Positions 53,455 to 64,000 of a stretch of DNA of 64,000 nucleotides are shown here, one piece after another. The position numbers were made by a program, and so were the translations under genes. Source of the DNA: Phymatolithon calcareum (Eukaryota; Rhodophyta; Florideophyceae; Hapalidiales); assembly GCA_977006965.1 (NCBI GenBank), contig OZ345385.1:310001-374000 (forward strand). The letters run 5' to 3'. The notes beneath the pieces were generated by a model. The model made no database searches, was not told where the DNA came from, and saw only the letters and a program-made list of their open reading frames with translations. Position 1 is the stretch's first letter; every line of letters starts with the position of its first letter.

Positions 53455-54990
53455 TTCATGGTCACGAAGAAGTTAACAAGGAACAGCCTCAGAAGGCACC
53501 GATCTAAGACCGGCCTAATTCTGAGCACTCCGCAGGTTGCTGCAAGCTCCCGCAGATCGCGAGCAGTACAGTAGCCATCAAAAAAATTGCGCCCACACGA
53601 CGGTATTGCCAAGTTTGCCATCAGTGGCGTTGCATTTTCGTCAGTTCGCCGACCAATGAGCTCCCAAGCCGCAATGCTCCTATATCATACCGCAATGTAC
53701 TAAATACTACCACGAGGGCACAAAGAGTGCTGGAGTGTCGCTATCACGCTACTACTGTAGAATTGTGCGTCGACCACGTCGATACTCGACCTTGCAGATA
53801 ACAGTCTGAAGCTCTACGGAAGTACTACGCTTGAATATTACTTTACAATAGCGGTACATTTGTACCGTACCCTGGAAACATTGCAGTTTTGGAGAGTGAT
53901 TCCAGAGTGTAAGCCCCTCTTGACATCGATATCGACAGATAGAACAAAGGGTGCATCTGCATCGACGATTGTGCCAGTAAGAACTCAATCATGTGCCCAA
54001 AATTTGATGTGATGCAACGAAAAGCTCTAGGACAACGATCTCTCATTTAGCTCATCATCCATTCAGTTTATCACATACCATGTGCCGGCATCACACGTCA
54101 AAAACTACTTCGGAGTAAACGAATTTAGACGCCTTACAATACTCGATTCCTTGCAAATCTCAATTCCAATTAAGTTGAATTATTGGTACGGGACCATGGG
54201 TCATTACTGGGGGCAAGTCGGCAGGTTTGTATTGCAAGTAATTTAGTAAAACAAAAGTGTCCCAGTTTGCCTTAGTCTGAATTGCATAGTATCGCATTGG
54301 AAGCATTGGCGAATTCTTCTTCCTCAAGTATTCGCGCGTGTTTCTGCAGTATTCGACAAAGTGTTCACATTGCAATGCTCCTTGATTGTCCGTTGTTTAC
54401 CATTCGGAAGGACTAAGGTTGGACTTGCACTACAAGCTGCCTATAGGTTTTCAAAGATGATAGCAGATGCATGAATTCGAGTATGCAATTCTGAGGAAGC
54501 TACTCTCCTCTCTCGTAAATAAGGGAGCTGAAATTTTCGGCTGTACAAACAATGCTTAACGTCTTGTTTCCGAAAACATATGGGAACTTTGTGAGGTTGC
54601 GAGCTCCTCAAAGCTCGAAAAAGTGCTCTCCCAAATAGTTAAACCCTACTGAGCAGTGTGCAAAATAAAGCAATTCACAAAAGATAACATACAATGGACG
54701 ACTCTCAGCACGTCCGGTCATCCACAGCTGGGAACCAGCCCATCACGTCTTACATAGGAAATTGGGAAAGTAGAGGAGAAATTCAATCAGATTCAAACCA
54801 AAAACGGTTGGCGTAGGTGAAATAGAATCTCAATTGGACACTCATTACCATGTCCGCAGAATAAGCAACAGAGACGAAGCCGCTGCAGTGCTTGCGCTTC
54901 ATTGCTTCTCCAAGGTGCCCATCACCCTTGCCGAGCAGTCGCTGGCAGAACTTAAGAGCACACATTTAAAAGTGATTCGGGAGCACTTGC
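53455..54990. other. no supported gene
   Basis: No repeat or domain was recognised. Confidence 0.35.
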
Positions 54991-55064
54991 CGCGGTGGCG
55001 CAAATCGTTCATGTTTCGGTATAATACGGAGAGAGAGCATGAGGTCGCCGGTTCAAGTCCTTGA
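54991..55064 (+). other. tRNA-like sequence (decayed tRNA or SINE head)
   Basis: CGGTGGCGCAAATCGTTCAT resembles the A-box/D-arm, TCGGTATAATACGGA an anticodon arm with a possible UAU anticodon, and GCCGGTTCAAGTCC a B-box/T-arm. The T stem is mispaired and the variable region is long, so it is unlikely to be functional. Confidence 0.4.
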
Positions 55065-55919
55065 AGAACGAACAATTTGAATTGCATTCCACCAGTTACG
55101 CACATAGCCAGAGTGAGATCAAGTTTGGGGACATCTCCGAGGCTCCCATATTCTGAGTATTGCTAGTGTCGCTCGGAAAACCAGTAGCAGACTAAAGAAA
55201 TGAAACTTGAAGCTGAGTGGACGAGTGCTAGGGTTTACGTCGATGCTACTCTTGTGTAGCAGATAATTGAGAAATGCGGGGCGTCCCCATAAATCTGTCT
55301 GTTCTTGTGCTATATAGTTCATAAGTCGCAGAGTCGAATTACTATCGTGAATCGCTGCACAGCTCAATTGCTGCAACATGTTTTTGTTCCAGCAAGTCAA
55401 TGTCCTATGTGCTGCAAACGCCATGTGGCATCAGTTTACACAGACGGACATCGTGCTGTTGAAGGAAGCCGTACAGATGACGCCCTCAGACTTTTCGGAG
55501 GTTATTCAAATGTCTCTCATTCGATCACCTGAAGACGCTAAACTGGTCAATTGCGAAAGCCATTCAGTTGAGCGCAGTGCTCAGAGCGACAATTTCAGAC
55601 CCGGTAAGTGAAGCTTCAAGCTGTTTTGGGGTGATTTTTCCAGTAGCCAACACCGCAGCATCAAGAAGGCCGGTGAAAAAGAATACCATACCCCGATATT
55701 GCGCAAATTACCTTCCCTAAGCGAAGATTCTGACCCGACTTTTAAAAGAAACTCATCCGAAACTTTTAGGAACTGCTCAATTGGCAGATCATGATGATAT
55801 GAAACCGCTGGCAATCGCAATCTGAAGATAAAGAAGGGACAGTCACGTAAGTGTCCTTTGTGTTCAATCGAAACGGCGTCATTCCCCAGCTCATTACATC
55901 CGGAGTGGGCAGAGGATTT
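55065..55919. other. no supported gene
   Basis: Overlapping short frames only. Confidence 0.3.
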
Positions 55920-56927
55920 TCATAGGTGCGGCGCCTTGGCTCTGGAAAGGAGAAAAAGCGTCCTGACTGCCTCCAGATCCTGGCTCCTCATTGAAAAGTG
56001 CAAGTTAACAGGCATTGCAGTCTGGCTCAACTGTGAATTGAGAACGTCAACTCTAATGCTCGAGCCGGAGGGAAACTTGGCGCGGGGCACTTTTTTCTTA
56101 TTGCCGCCTTCCACTGCACTTTCCGGTCTGCCAGCAGAGAAAATCTTGGGCGACATCGGCGTCGTTTTCACTTCCGAATCCGGGTCCTGCACGAGTTGTG
56201 AGTTGATCTTCGCATCAGGAACCTGAGTTAACTGCGAGCCCATCATGCCAAGATTTAATGCCTCTCCCGCTTTAAAGCTAATGCGAAAAGACTTTGCTTT
56301 CCCCTCTATCTGCTCCAGGTCTTTTGATTGGGTTGAAATCGCGGCAATGGGCGGTAACATCGTCATATCCTGTTCTTGCCTCTGTGTCATCTCCATCGTC
56401 ATCTGGATTCCTTCGCTTGGGACGTATAACACCGGCGGTATAGTTCCCGTTAGATGTCCAAGGCGATTCGTTGTCTGCATCTTATCTTTCTTGAGTTCCT
56501 TCACCATCGCGCGGAGCTCCACAACCTCCTTCTCTACCTTTCTCCTTTCCGCGTCGACACGGGCAAAGTCTGCGGCATAGCGGTCGCGCTCATTCTCCAG
56601 TGCCGTCAGTGTATGAGCTTGCTCCCGCTTCAGGACTTCTTTGAACACGTGGGTTGCCGCGGCGGTCTTACGGTTGTTAAGAAGACGACGACTGTACTTT
56701 TGAGCGTCGGATAGTGCGCCGGTTGTGCCGGGTTCGAGGGGATCTAGTGCGGCGGGGGGACGCATGCGCCTGAATTTTTCGCGGGCTTCCTCGGCACGGC
56801 GAACGCATTCGGAGATGGCAGCAGAATCGATGCTCCTTTTGATTCCACGATCTTGGCAGTAGGTGTTTAGGAATTCTGTGGGATCGGCGAGGTCGCGCGG
56901 TTTTCCCTTCTCTTTTCTTCTGGTCAT
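55920..56927 (-). CDS. bZIP-like nuclear protein, 335 residues
   Basis: The start chosen is the ATG at 56927; the frame is open upstream but with no earlier ATG. Residues 1-60 are charged (MTRRKEKGKPRDLADP, RRAEEAREKFRRMRPP). Residues 77-101 form a basic region, KYSRRLLNNRKTAAATHVFK, with Asn and Ala placed as in bZIP proteins but lacking the usual final Arg/Lys (His instead). A long charged coiled coil at about 100-150 (ERRKVEKEVVELRAMVKELK) follows. The rest is low-complexity with Met/Gln/Ser-rich stretches and no membrane segment. A DNA-binding dimeric transcription factor is the best reading. It is a single exon and not inside any recognised transposon. A short upstream exon cannot be excluded. 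Confidence 0.65.
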   Translation of the reverse strand: MTRRKEKGKPRDLADPTEFLNTYCQDRGIKRSIDSAAISECVRRAEEAREKFRRMRPPAALDPLEPGTTGALSDAQKYSRRLLNNRKTAAATHVFKEVLKREQAHTLTALENERDRYAADFARVDAERRKVEKEVVELRAMVKELKKDKMQTTNRLGHLTGTIPPVLYVPSEGIQMTMEMTQRQEQDMTMLPPIAAISTQSKDLEQIEGKAKSFRISFKAGEALNLGMMGSQLTQVPDAKINSQLVQDPDSEVKTTPMSPKIFSAGRPESAVEGGNKKKVPRAKFPSGSSIRVDVLNSQLSQTAMPVNLHFSMRSQDLEAVRTLFLLSRAKAPHL

Positions 56928-57145
56928 CTTTGTCGAGGACTCCAGATCGGATAGAGAGCGCGGTTGGGGTTGTGGGGCGCAACGGGGATGCTCTCCTCTG
57001 TTGATGCCGAAAAACACGCCGGCCTTGCAGGCCTTGCATGCAATGTTGGTTCGAAGGTTGTCGTTTTGCCACGTGTTCAGGTCTGCAGATGCTCATTTTT
57101 CGTTAGAAAACTGAAATATATTAGATTGTTTCTAAAGCAATCAAT

Positions 57146-57225
57146 ATATCATATTATGATATCTCTGCCCCAATAGGATCTGTACTGTATATTGATCCTT
57201 GCCCATATATGGGCAATGATCAATA
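57146..57225. promoter_or_regulatory. two palindromes upstream of the bZIP-like gene
   Basis: 57146-57162 is the 17-nt palindrome ATATCATATTATGATAT. 57190-57225 is a 36-nt palindrome with one mismatched pair centred on TTGCCCATATATGGGCAA. They lie 220-300 bp 5' of the gene start. They could be binding sites for a dimeric factor or a foldback element. Confidence 0.4.
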
Positions 57226-57369
57226 TCGGAATTTGGACAGATTTTATTGAAGTGCTAAGACCTTTAGTTTCAGAGAAAGCTAGCTGCTTTTCGAGCAACC
57301 GTTGGCGGGCTTTCCAGCCCACTATCTTGTGCACTGGAATGCTATGCCGGGGTTCCTAGTGCAAGGCGG
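57226..57369. other. no recognised feature
   Basis: Short unassigned stretch. Confidence 0.3.
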
Positions 57370-57545
57370 AAAACAACTCCTGAACCACTTGGGAAATTGG
57401 GAGAAAAAACCGCGTCAGAACCTTCGCATCACATCCAGGCATTCCTGGGTCTTGAACCCGGAAACTTCGCTTCACTGTGATCATTCCGCCTTACAGCGCG
57501 CCTTTCTGAGTCAGTTTAACCACTTGACCAGGTGGAGCATCAATA
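57370..57545 (-). mobile_element. tRNA-derived SINE, minus copy
   Basis: The minus strand carries CCTGGTCAAGTGGTTAAACT (A-box) and, 77 nt further on, CCGGGTTCAAGACCCAGG (B-box with a mostly paired T arm), then GAAGGTTCTGACGCGGTTTT. The same order and wording recur at 63.48-63.61 kb. Confidence 0.65.
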
Positions 57546-57559
57546 TCAAGAGCTGCTTA

Positions 57560-60390
57560 CGTCAAATTTGAAGTTTTTCTTTTTTTTCCACAACTCACTG
57601 GAGGAGTAAAATTAGGTGAAAGTCCTAAAAACAGCCCTTTCAAACTCTCATATGAGGATTTTGAAATATAAGCCCTGAATCGAGCAGTGAAATGTGCTGT
57701 ACACAAGGTGCACACAATGCTGATTTGCCCTGACACACGTGCAGGACCTGTAATTTCAGTGCAAGACTGCTCGTGTTCCCTGAAAGACGATTCTTTTCTC
57801 CGCTCGAGAACAATTCAAACTCTACATATGCGCGGCTTACTCTACGGGGAAAATGGTGCGCCAATGACACCTGAAGCTGTCGAAGCAGCGCTGCACTGTT
57901 GTGAGATGTCAACTTCTAGCGATCGCGGAGTACAATCTTGCTAGATCTGAGCTCGAATAACGCCCATCTATTTCCTGACTGGTCCTTACGGAAAGCTGCA
58001 AGCATGTGAGTAAGCAACCGCACGGCCACTCATATGTTCTCCTGAGCTTGACTCAACAATGGACGGTTATCTTCTTGCATACTCTACCGTTAGACGTGAT
58101 CGTATATTGAGCAGCACTATGGTTTTGAGATCCGGCGAACTTGTCGGCCAATGAATCCTATGAGGCAGGGGGACGATATCCCTCGAAACCGGCTCTACCA
58201 CCTATCTTCATGCTGTGCATGCGTCATGGTGGCGCCTCCAGCGGCGCAGAGCATACGAGCCGATCTACGGGAGTGTCATGATCCCGGATAACCGGAGCAC
58301 CAAGACCGGGGTTTTGCGGATAATTTTGGCACTCCGACGCCTCGGTAAAAGCGTGGACGGGAGAAGTCGATTTATATGCGAACCGGAACCTTGTCTCTAA
58401 GTTGACTTTGAAACTGTGTATGTTTAACTTGTTGTGGAAGTGATTCGTTCAATTAAAAGTTTGCCGTTTGTTCTAGCAGAAAAGATTGTTTTCAAGCAGT
58501 CGGTAAGGACTCTTGTCCCAATATGAGTCCAGAACTGTTTAGCCCCATCGAACAGTGATTAGAACGGCGGCTGCGTGTTGCTGGATGTAGAGGTGGTGAT
58601 TGATTGTGACAAGTTGTAGATCGATGATTGCTGACAAGTCTTTGCTTGTCAAGTTTATTGATGGTGCTGCTACTTATACTACTTCTGGATTCATTGAATC
58701 AAGTAGACGAGCTAGCGGTGCATCTCTATTCATATTGTATATGAAACGGATGATGATGTGTCTGCGCAAATGAGCGCCACTATCACGTAGAGAATGTACA
58801 CAAAGCCTTGACAAGAGATTCAACGGAACGACTGATTACAGGAAGAGAAACAATTTCTTGTATTGTACCCATATGGGTAACAATATTGTGCCTTACCATG
58901 AGTTGCGCCCAAAAAACGGATGCAAAGGAATTACTGTTCCTCTTGGGTGACACCTTGAGCAATGATGAGTGTAGCGATGACAATTGAAACATATGAAGAG
59001 TGAACATACGTAGAAAGCGTATGAGCCGACGAGCGAGGTGAACGTCTTGATCCACGGTAGGAAAGCTCAAATTGAGCTTGAATTCAATCGGTATGGCGGA
59101 GTGAAATCGTGAATTGAAAGATATCAGATTAACTTGTCCGAGACTCACCAAACTAATATGAAGGTCCGCACGAGTGAGAAGAGTGTCTTACGAAACAGGA
59201 TCCAGGAGCGTGGTTGCGCTTCCTCACCCAATAAACACGGTAGGAAAGTACGAGCGTATTGACCCTGCTACTAGAAAAGGAGGAACCTGAGGATACCTTT
59301 GTGCATCACAGCTCCTTTCGTAAGTAATTCTAAATGAAAACTTTTCAGCGGCAGGTAGGTTTAGGTCTGATGTGCGGATCTTTGCATCCATTGTGTATCC
59401 ACTCTCTGGCTTCTCCAAGCAAAACTCACACCTCCTCCTTGTGCGCTTTGCTCGACCACCGCGTCCCGGTGTTGGTGGGACAATGCGCGGGAACGAAAGA
59501 CGGGCTTCGGTTCAATACGGCATACTGCTCCAGTCAAGCCATCATGTACAAAGCGGGTACTGGTGTGGCCCGCCTCAGTCCAGTCCTGCTCTTGACGCTT
59601 TTCAGAAAGCATCTGTGGCTATTTGGTGCAATTACTTCTTCTCAGCTGTCCTCGAAACTGCCACGTCGCGCGCCGGACAAGACGCTTCCATGTGTCCGAC
59701 CAACCCCAGAGTCAATCTTCAGCGACGTCCCGGACCTCGACGAGCAAGAAGCAGTCAGACTCGCAGCAAACTAACTGGAATGGGAGAAGACTAGGCTCTC
59801 AAAGTGTTGCTAGCCCCACAAGGAGAATACGCGAAATGCACGAATGCTTAAATGATATTGAATACATTTCGCTGTCGTGAAGCGCCTTAGATGCTTGTGA
59901 TATAGGTGCTTTGGAGAAAGCTCTCTGATCGGTAGTCATTATAATGCATCCAGAGAAGGAGTCTTCTTCTCCGTTGTCTTAGTCCCTTCACGCCACATCT
60001 ATCAGATTGACCGTGTGCTGCATGTGCTTGCTAAACGATCCACCAATAGATTGGTTCCCAAGGAAACTGAAGTGCTTCATTCTCTCGTTTGACATAGCTG
60101 TTGCGATGTCCAAATATGTACCTAGAAGCAATTGCCCGACTTCTACGAGAGCCTGAGCCTCATTGTGGTACATGCGTACTAAAGAGCGAATCTCAGAAAA
60201 TGATGAAAGCGATACTTCTTGCTTTTGCTTCTAGGGGCTTGCTAAGAAAGATTAGATTTATGTTTCATGGAAGCTCCCTTCGTCAATTACCATTACATAT
60301 GACAGAACTTTCGTTGCGTTGAAATCCTTCGCTTATGTTTTCATTCAAGTAGTTGATTGTAGAGCCATTCTCACAAGAACCTTTTTTTAC
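57560..60390. other. no supported gene
   Basis: Overlapping plus-strand frames at 59.33-59.88 kb lack domains and shift frame. No repeat shared with the window was seen. Confidence 0.3.
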
Positions 60391-60394
60391 TGGA

Positions 60395-60475
60395 ATAAAT
60401 TTTACTTATGAAAAGCCCTCAGTAATTGTATTGGAGCTCATCGGAGCGGTTTTGCAACTTGGTTATCGTCACTTA
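60395..60475 (-). mobile_element. LINE F-type 3' tail
   Basis: AAAGCCCTCAGTAATTG...GGAGCTCATCGGAGCGGTTT matches the F tail at 27.45-27.51 kb. Confidence 0.6.
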
Positions 60476-60499
60476 TGTTTCGCTCACAAGAACCTGACG

Positions 60500-60660
60500 T
60501 TATACTGGGTAGAGAAAGCCAGATGAGTGAAAAAGTGCGGGAGAGACGAAAAGAGTGAATGACTGAAAGAAGTGAGTGAGAAAGAGAGAGACAAAAAGGG
60601 AAAAAATAGTAAAAAAGAATCCAAAAGAAGAAAGGAAGAAAACAAAGAACCTTCTGGTTT
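60500..60660. repeat. purine-rich simple tract
   Basis: Dominated by GA/AAAG words on the plus strand, giving a spurious minus-strand frame. Confidence 0.6.
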
Positions 60661-61336
60661 CGTTGTGTCAAGATGACGAGTGGAATGAAAGGTGAGAAAA
60701 ACGAAATTGGGAAAGAGATTAGTTTGACTCTAGATTTCGCTGTGCTGACTTGCACGGCGTCAAAGAAGAGGTCAGAAAAGGGGTACGATCTTCGACTCTG
60801 CGTGGACGAAGGAATATGCCGCTAATGATGAGAGCGCGCAATCCAAGCAATCGAGCCAGTATCAGAAAACCTCCGAATCCTTTACTAAGCGGAAGGGACA
60901 AACTATCTTATGTACTACTGGTAAAGTGAAAAACACAGTTCAAGATGCGCATGGGACAGGTTGCCCTTGTGACCCAACAGATCACCAAGAGAAGGCACCT
61001 AAAGTCGCGAGCTTCTTATTCTGCGTTCCATGTGGATCTCGATTGCCGTTTATGGAGTAAATTCGCGAAACCAAAAGCGCACACGCGTATCATTGCTGCG
61101 ACTACCATGTTGTCTGGATGTGGCCACAAGGCAAGCGAGCGCGACGTTAACATCGGATAATCTCTTTTGACAGCATCAATTCCAATTTCTAGCATCTAAA
61201 ATCGTTGCTTGGTCACTGCACCTGGAGAATAAGGAAAACAACAAGGCCTACCTTCGTATTAAGACAAGGGATGAGCAACAGCGAAATTCTTTATACAAAA
61301 TCCATAGAAGCAGGGATTCCTGACCTCTGACCTGTA
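60661..61336. other. no recognised feature
   Basis: Unassigned. Confidence 0.3.
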
Positions 61337-61921
61337 ATGTGGGAAGGGATTACTGAACAAATTGCAGTGGCAATTAGAGTTGTGATCAACAGAATTGTAG
61401 CTGAAAAAGGACAGAAAACTGTTTCTAAGTCTCCGAGTATTGAAAAAGCAGCCAGGCCAATGACGAAATGTTGGAGTCGGCGCCAGATTTTCCAGTTCTG
61501 TAATGTGCGCTACCGCACGCAACGCAGAATCCCTTCAGTTGCTGCGAGGGGACGCGTCGCAAAAGGGACGCGCTGGAGGCAGAGAAGAAAATGGGTCGCG
61601 GTGAGGCGCGATATAGCGAGTAAAGCTATGAGATCGAAAGCGAAAAGCAAAGCGTGCATCACATATATGGGGGAATATGTTGCCTCTGTAACCCCTAGCG
61701 ATTTACACGCAATGGAATCGCAGCAGTGGAGTCTTTGGATATTGCTCGGACTCTGCGACCCGAAAAAGGAAATTACATGTTACCGAACGCGGTATCGATT
61801 TCACGGGTTTAGATTTGAACGCGCAGTAGCATTAGGTTACATAGCACTTGGCAATCCATGCAAGTTGCATGAGCTGCTGGGCGATATACACGTAAATGGC
61901 TGGGTAGCCAAAAGGGTATAA
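61337..61921 (+). CDS. hypothetical basic protein, 194 residues
   Basis: An uninterrupted frame from an ATG. The N-terminal half is strongly basic (GRVAKGTRWRQRRKWVAVRR, SKAMRSKAKSKAC). The C-terminal half is more ordered (SLWILLGLCDPKKEITCYRT, RFERAVALGYIALGNPCKLH). Two Cys residues flank that segment. No family was recognised. The basic half could indicate nucleic-acid binding or an organelle-targeted protein, but nothing confirms it. TATAAATACC follows the stop closely, which is of unknown meaning. Confidence 0.35.
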   Translation: MWEGITEQIAVAIRVVINRIVAEKGQKTVSKSPSIEKAARPMTKCWSRRQIFQFCNVRYRTQRRIPSVAARGRVAKGTRWRQRRKWVAVRRDIASKAMRSKAKSKACITYMGEYVASVTPSDLHAMESQQWSLWILLGLCDPKKEITCYRTRYRFHGFRFERAVALGYIALGNPCKLHELLGDIHVNGWVAKRV

Positions 61922-62590
61922 ATACCAAGGTGGAGTGCCCGCGTAGAGAAATAAAAGGTACCAGTTCATCAATAAGGATATGGTCCCCAAGGTAGGGCAC
62001 AAGATTAGTTTACACCTCGCCTTTTCTCCAGTTCCTGCGAACGATCACGACACAGAAATACCATGAGTCACAAATGCCAGGTTCGCCGTCATCGATGAGT
62101 TTGACTGCCGCATACGTAATTACTCTTCATCCTTTTATTGCAATCTGCGCTTTCCGTGGTGCCCTCTTTTGCGTATAACGAAAGTACAGGCTAGTCTGTG
62201 TATTGTTGAGCTCGAGCCACTTTGTTGACAGGATCTATATCATTTCAGGCAGCTCGTGTACCGATCGTCCTCGCTCTTTGTTGGGCACAAGTGTGCTAAA
62301 TGAATAGGTTTAACACCTAGGTCGACTGCTGTTCACCCACAGAATCTCCTCCTTATTCAGTGGGCCATTTTTCTTGACAATCCAAAGAAGTAGAAAGCTT
62401 TGTGGTGTGGATTATGCTGCCACGCAAGCAAGCCATTTGTGACGATGATTCTGATGATGATGATTGCTTTATTTTCCTTGAGGCTAGCATGTCTAGATGG
62501 CTTCATTTCATTCCACTTTCTGATGCTGGAATCGTTCGTCATAGCCGATTTGATATCTTGGATTGGAATATCGCCAAGAAGTAGAAGAAG
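61922..62590. other. no recognised feature
   Basis: Contains a (GAT)n-like stretch near 62.44 kb. Confidence 0.35.
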
Positions 62591-62597
62591 AAAGAGA

Positions 62598-63100
62598 GTT
62601 TTTTATTTAAAAGTTGCGAACGCATCTGCAGACGCTTGGGGCAACTTTCCTAGGGCCAAGATTTTCATTAGATTTTGTCTAAGAAGGAGTTGCTTCTTGT
62701 ACTGGTGTGACACGATTCAGTGAACTACAAAAACCCACCTCTTGTCTCCTTTCGGGACCTCGAAAAGGAAAATTACTCCCCTGTCCTGCGACACGCTGTG
62801 GTTTCAAATTTTGGGCAGTACTTGCTTGTCCACAGCCTGAAACATGGTTAGGAGCTCGTCGAGTGCTCGCTTGGTCCAGGCGGTGTCCTCTTTGGATATT
62901 TTTTCTTTCGCGAGGCCGTTTATCACGTCTTTTATGGCGTTTCCACATTGACCGGTGAGTTCGATAAGTTTGGAAGTGCTCATGGGAGGAAAATTCCAAA
63001 TGACCACTTGATGGCAAGTGTTCTTTGTCTTCTTGAGTTGAAGAGAAGGTGCGGGGGTAGCAACACTTTCGCGTGCGGTATTGGTCGTTTTTTCGACTTA
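62598..63100 (-). mobile_element. LINE family B, minus copy with C-terminal coding part
   Basis: 3' hairpin GCATCTGCAGACGCTTGGGG and CTT-type tail at the left. The coding end 62804-63007 and upstream reads KKTKNTCHQVVIWNFPPMST and TKRALDELLTMFQAVDKQVL, aligned with 39.3-39.6 kb. Confidence 0.75.
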
Positions 63101-63474
63101 TGCACATCCTCTGCGACCTCCAGCATCTTGTTTCTTTTGTATTTCTTGATGTTTGTAGTAGCCGTCGTTTCGTTTGCATGCTTTTGTCGTCTGCTGAGAG
63201 CCTGAGAAACTTATCGCAGCGCTACTCAGCCTTGCTTCGTTCTATTGCAAAGCAGATCTTTTGCAATCTGGCGAATGCAATTTCCAATCTTACTTCTCTT
63301 GCTCTGAGCGCTGTGATAACGGCTTGTTCAATAAAAGACAGTAGTTTCGGTAGACGTCTATGAAGTGTACATTCGATACTACATAGCAACTTTCTTGGCA
63401 ATGATATAGTCCATATCATTTCCTAGATTTCGCTTATACGAGAATGGAGCTGAAGCAAGGTACTAATAACTGAG
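63101..63474. other. no recognised feature
   Basis: Unassigned. Confidence 0.3.
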
Positions 63475-63825
63475 CCATCTGGTCAAGTGGTTTAACTGAT
63501 CCGGGGGATGCGCATCAAAAATGTGATCAAGAGAAGGTCCTGGGTTCGAATCCAAGGTGTACCTGTTTATCGTGAAGAGTCCGACGCAGTTTCTTCTACG
63601 AGTTCTTCCGTAATCGACACGGAGGGATTACAGTGTATCATAAGCGAACAAGAAGACAAGGGAGCGGTAAAGAAAAGAGGGCCAGAGACATTTACTTGAT
63701 TCTAAGTAATTCCGATTAAGTAAGATGAATTTTCAATACTCGTAGAATATGGCTACAAAGGTGCCGACTTTTCTCAAGTTGGGACACATGGTACCTTCTC
63801 AATAAATCCATTTAATTACGTCAAG
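63475..63825 (+). mobile_element. tRNA-derived SINE with a family D tail
   Basis: A-box CATCTGGTCAAGTGGTTTAA and B-box CCTGGGTTCGAATCCAAGG (partly paired T arm) at the head, then GTGAAGAGTCCGACGCAGTT shared with 57.4 kb. At 63.75-63.82 kb comes the family D 3' tail (AAAGGTGCCGACTTTTCTC, GGTACCTTCTCAATAAATCC). A head from a tRNA and a tail from another retroposon is the classic SINE layout. No clear target duplication was found. Confidence 0.7.
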
Positions 63826-64000
63826 AAAAGAGTCAAAGTATTCTGGCAGTCCACGTGTATTCGCGCATCGTGAAACTGCCAAGTTTGCTCCGGGTGGAAT
63901 TCAAGCATATCTCGAGCAGCAGGAAGAGAAGAAGGAGTGCTTTCCTAATTAACTAGGGGAGATAACGACCTGCCGTAACCTAAGTAGAAGATAGTTCAGA
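63826..64000. other. no recognised feature
   Basis: Window end; nothing assignable. Confidence 0.3.

Noticed and set aside
60438-60755. 105-codon minus-strand frame rich in Phe and Leu
   Set aside because: It translates a purine-rich simple tract and has no domain.
1-64000. A defence system, biosynthetic cluster or viral integration
   Set aside because: No viral capsid or polymerase, toxin, restriction, or enzyme-cluster signature was recognised; recognisable content is retroelements, DNA transposons and a few isolated genes.

Overview
The window is nuclear DNA from a eukaryote, and most of what can be recognised is mobile elements. Direct signs are GT-AG introns of about 43-53 nt, several families of 5'-truncated LINEs with target-site duplications (TSDs), hAT, piggyBac, PIF/Harbinger and other DNA transposons, a solo LTR, and tRNA-derived SINEs. 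There is no operon-like gene packing and no rRNA. The host lineage cannot be fixed from sequence alone. The transposase types and tiny introns fit an algal or oomycete-like protist better than an animal or plant; this is a weak inference.

Layout. 1-4.6 kb: LINE and SINE-like fragments and one GC-repeat retroposon. 4.6-8.5 kb: a short LINE (family C here) split by a complete 3.59-kb transposon with TTAA target duplications, 18-bp terminal inverted repeats and two convergent, unrecognised genes. 8.6-9.0 kb: a small two-exon gene. 11.6-15.6 kb: a Harbinger transposase remnant cut off by a long family C LINE, then more LINE debris. 16.0 kb: an 81-residue bZIP gene. 18.8-20.6 kb: a LINE A copy split by a non-autonomous hAT. 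21.5-24.1 kb: a LINE A copy split by a 1.5-kb piggyBac-type element that carries an extra reading frame. 24.6-30.3 kb: stacked LINEs, one inserted into the catalytic core of another. 31-32.5 kb: a pyrimidine-rich degenerate tandem array. 36.0-38.8 kb: a nearly complete hAT element broken by a 420-bp solo LTR. 39-43.3 kb: LINE B and LINE E copies. 46-51 kb: LINE C and two retroposons built from 130-bp GC-rich repeats. 55.9-56.9 kb: a 335-residue bZIP-like gene. 57-64 kb: SINEs, LINE tails and one unknown reading frame.

The local history can be read from nested TSDs. LINE A, C and F copies landed first, and DNA transposons, solo LTRs and small SINEs then inserted into them. Two SINE-like groups carry the 3' tails of LINE families found in the same window, which suggests they borrow LINE machinery. 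LINE family letters (A-F) are my own labels. No database search was possible, so protein family calls rest on motif recognition.
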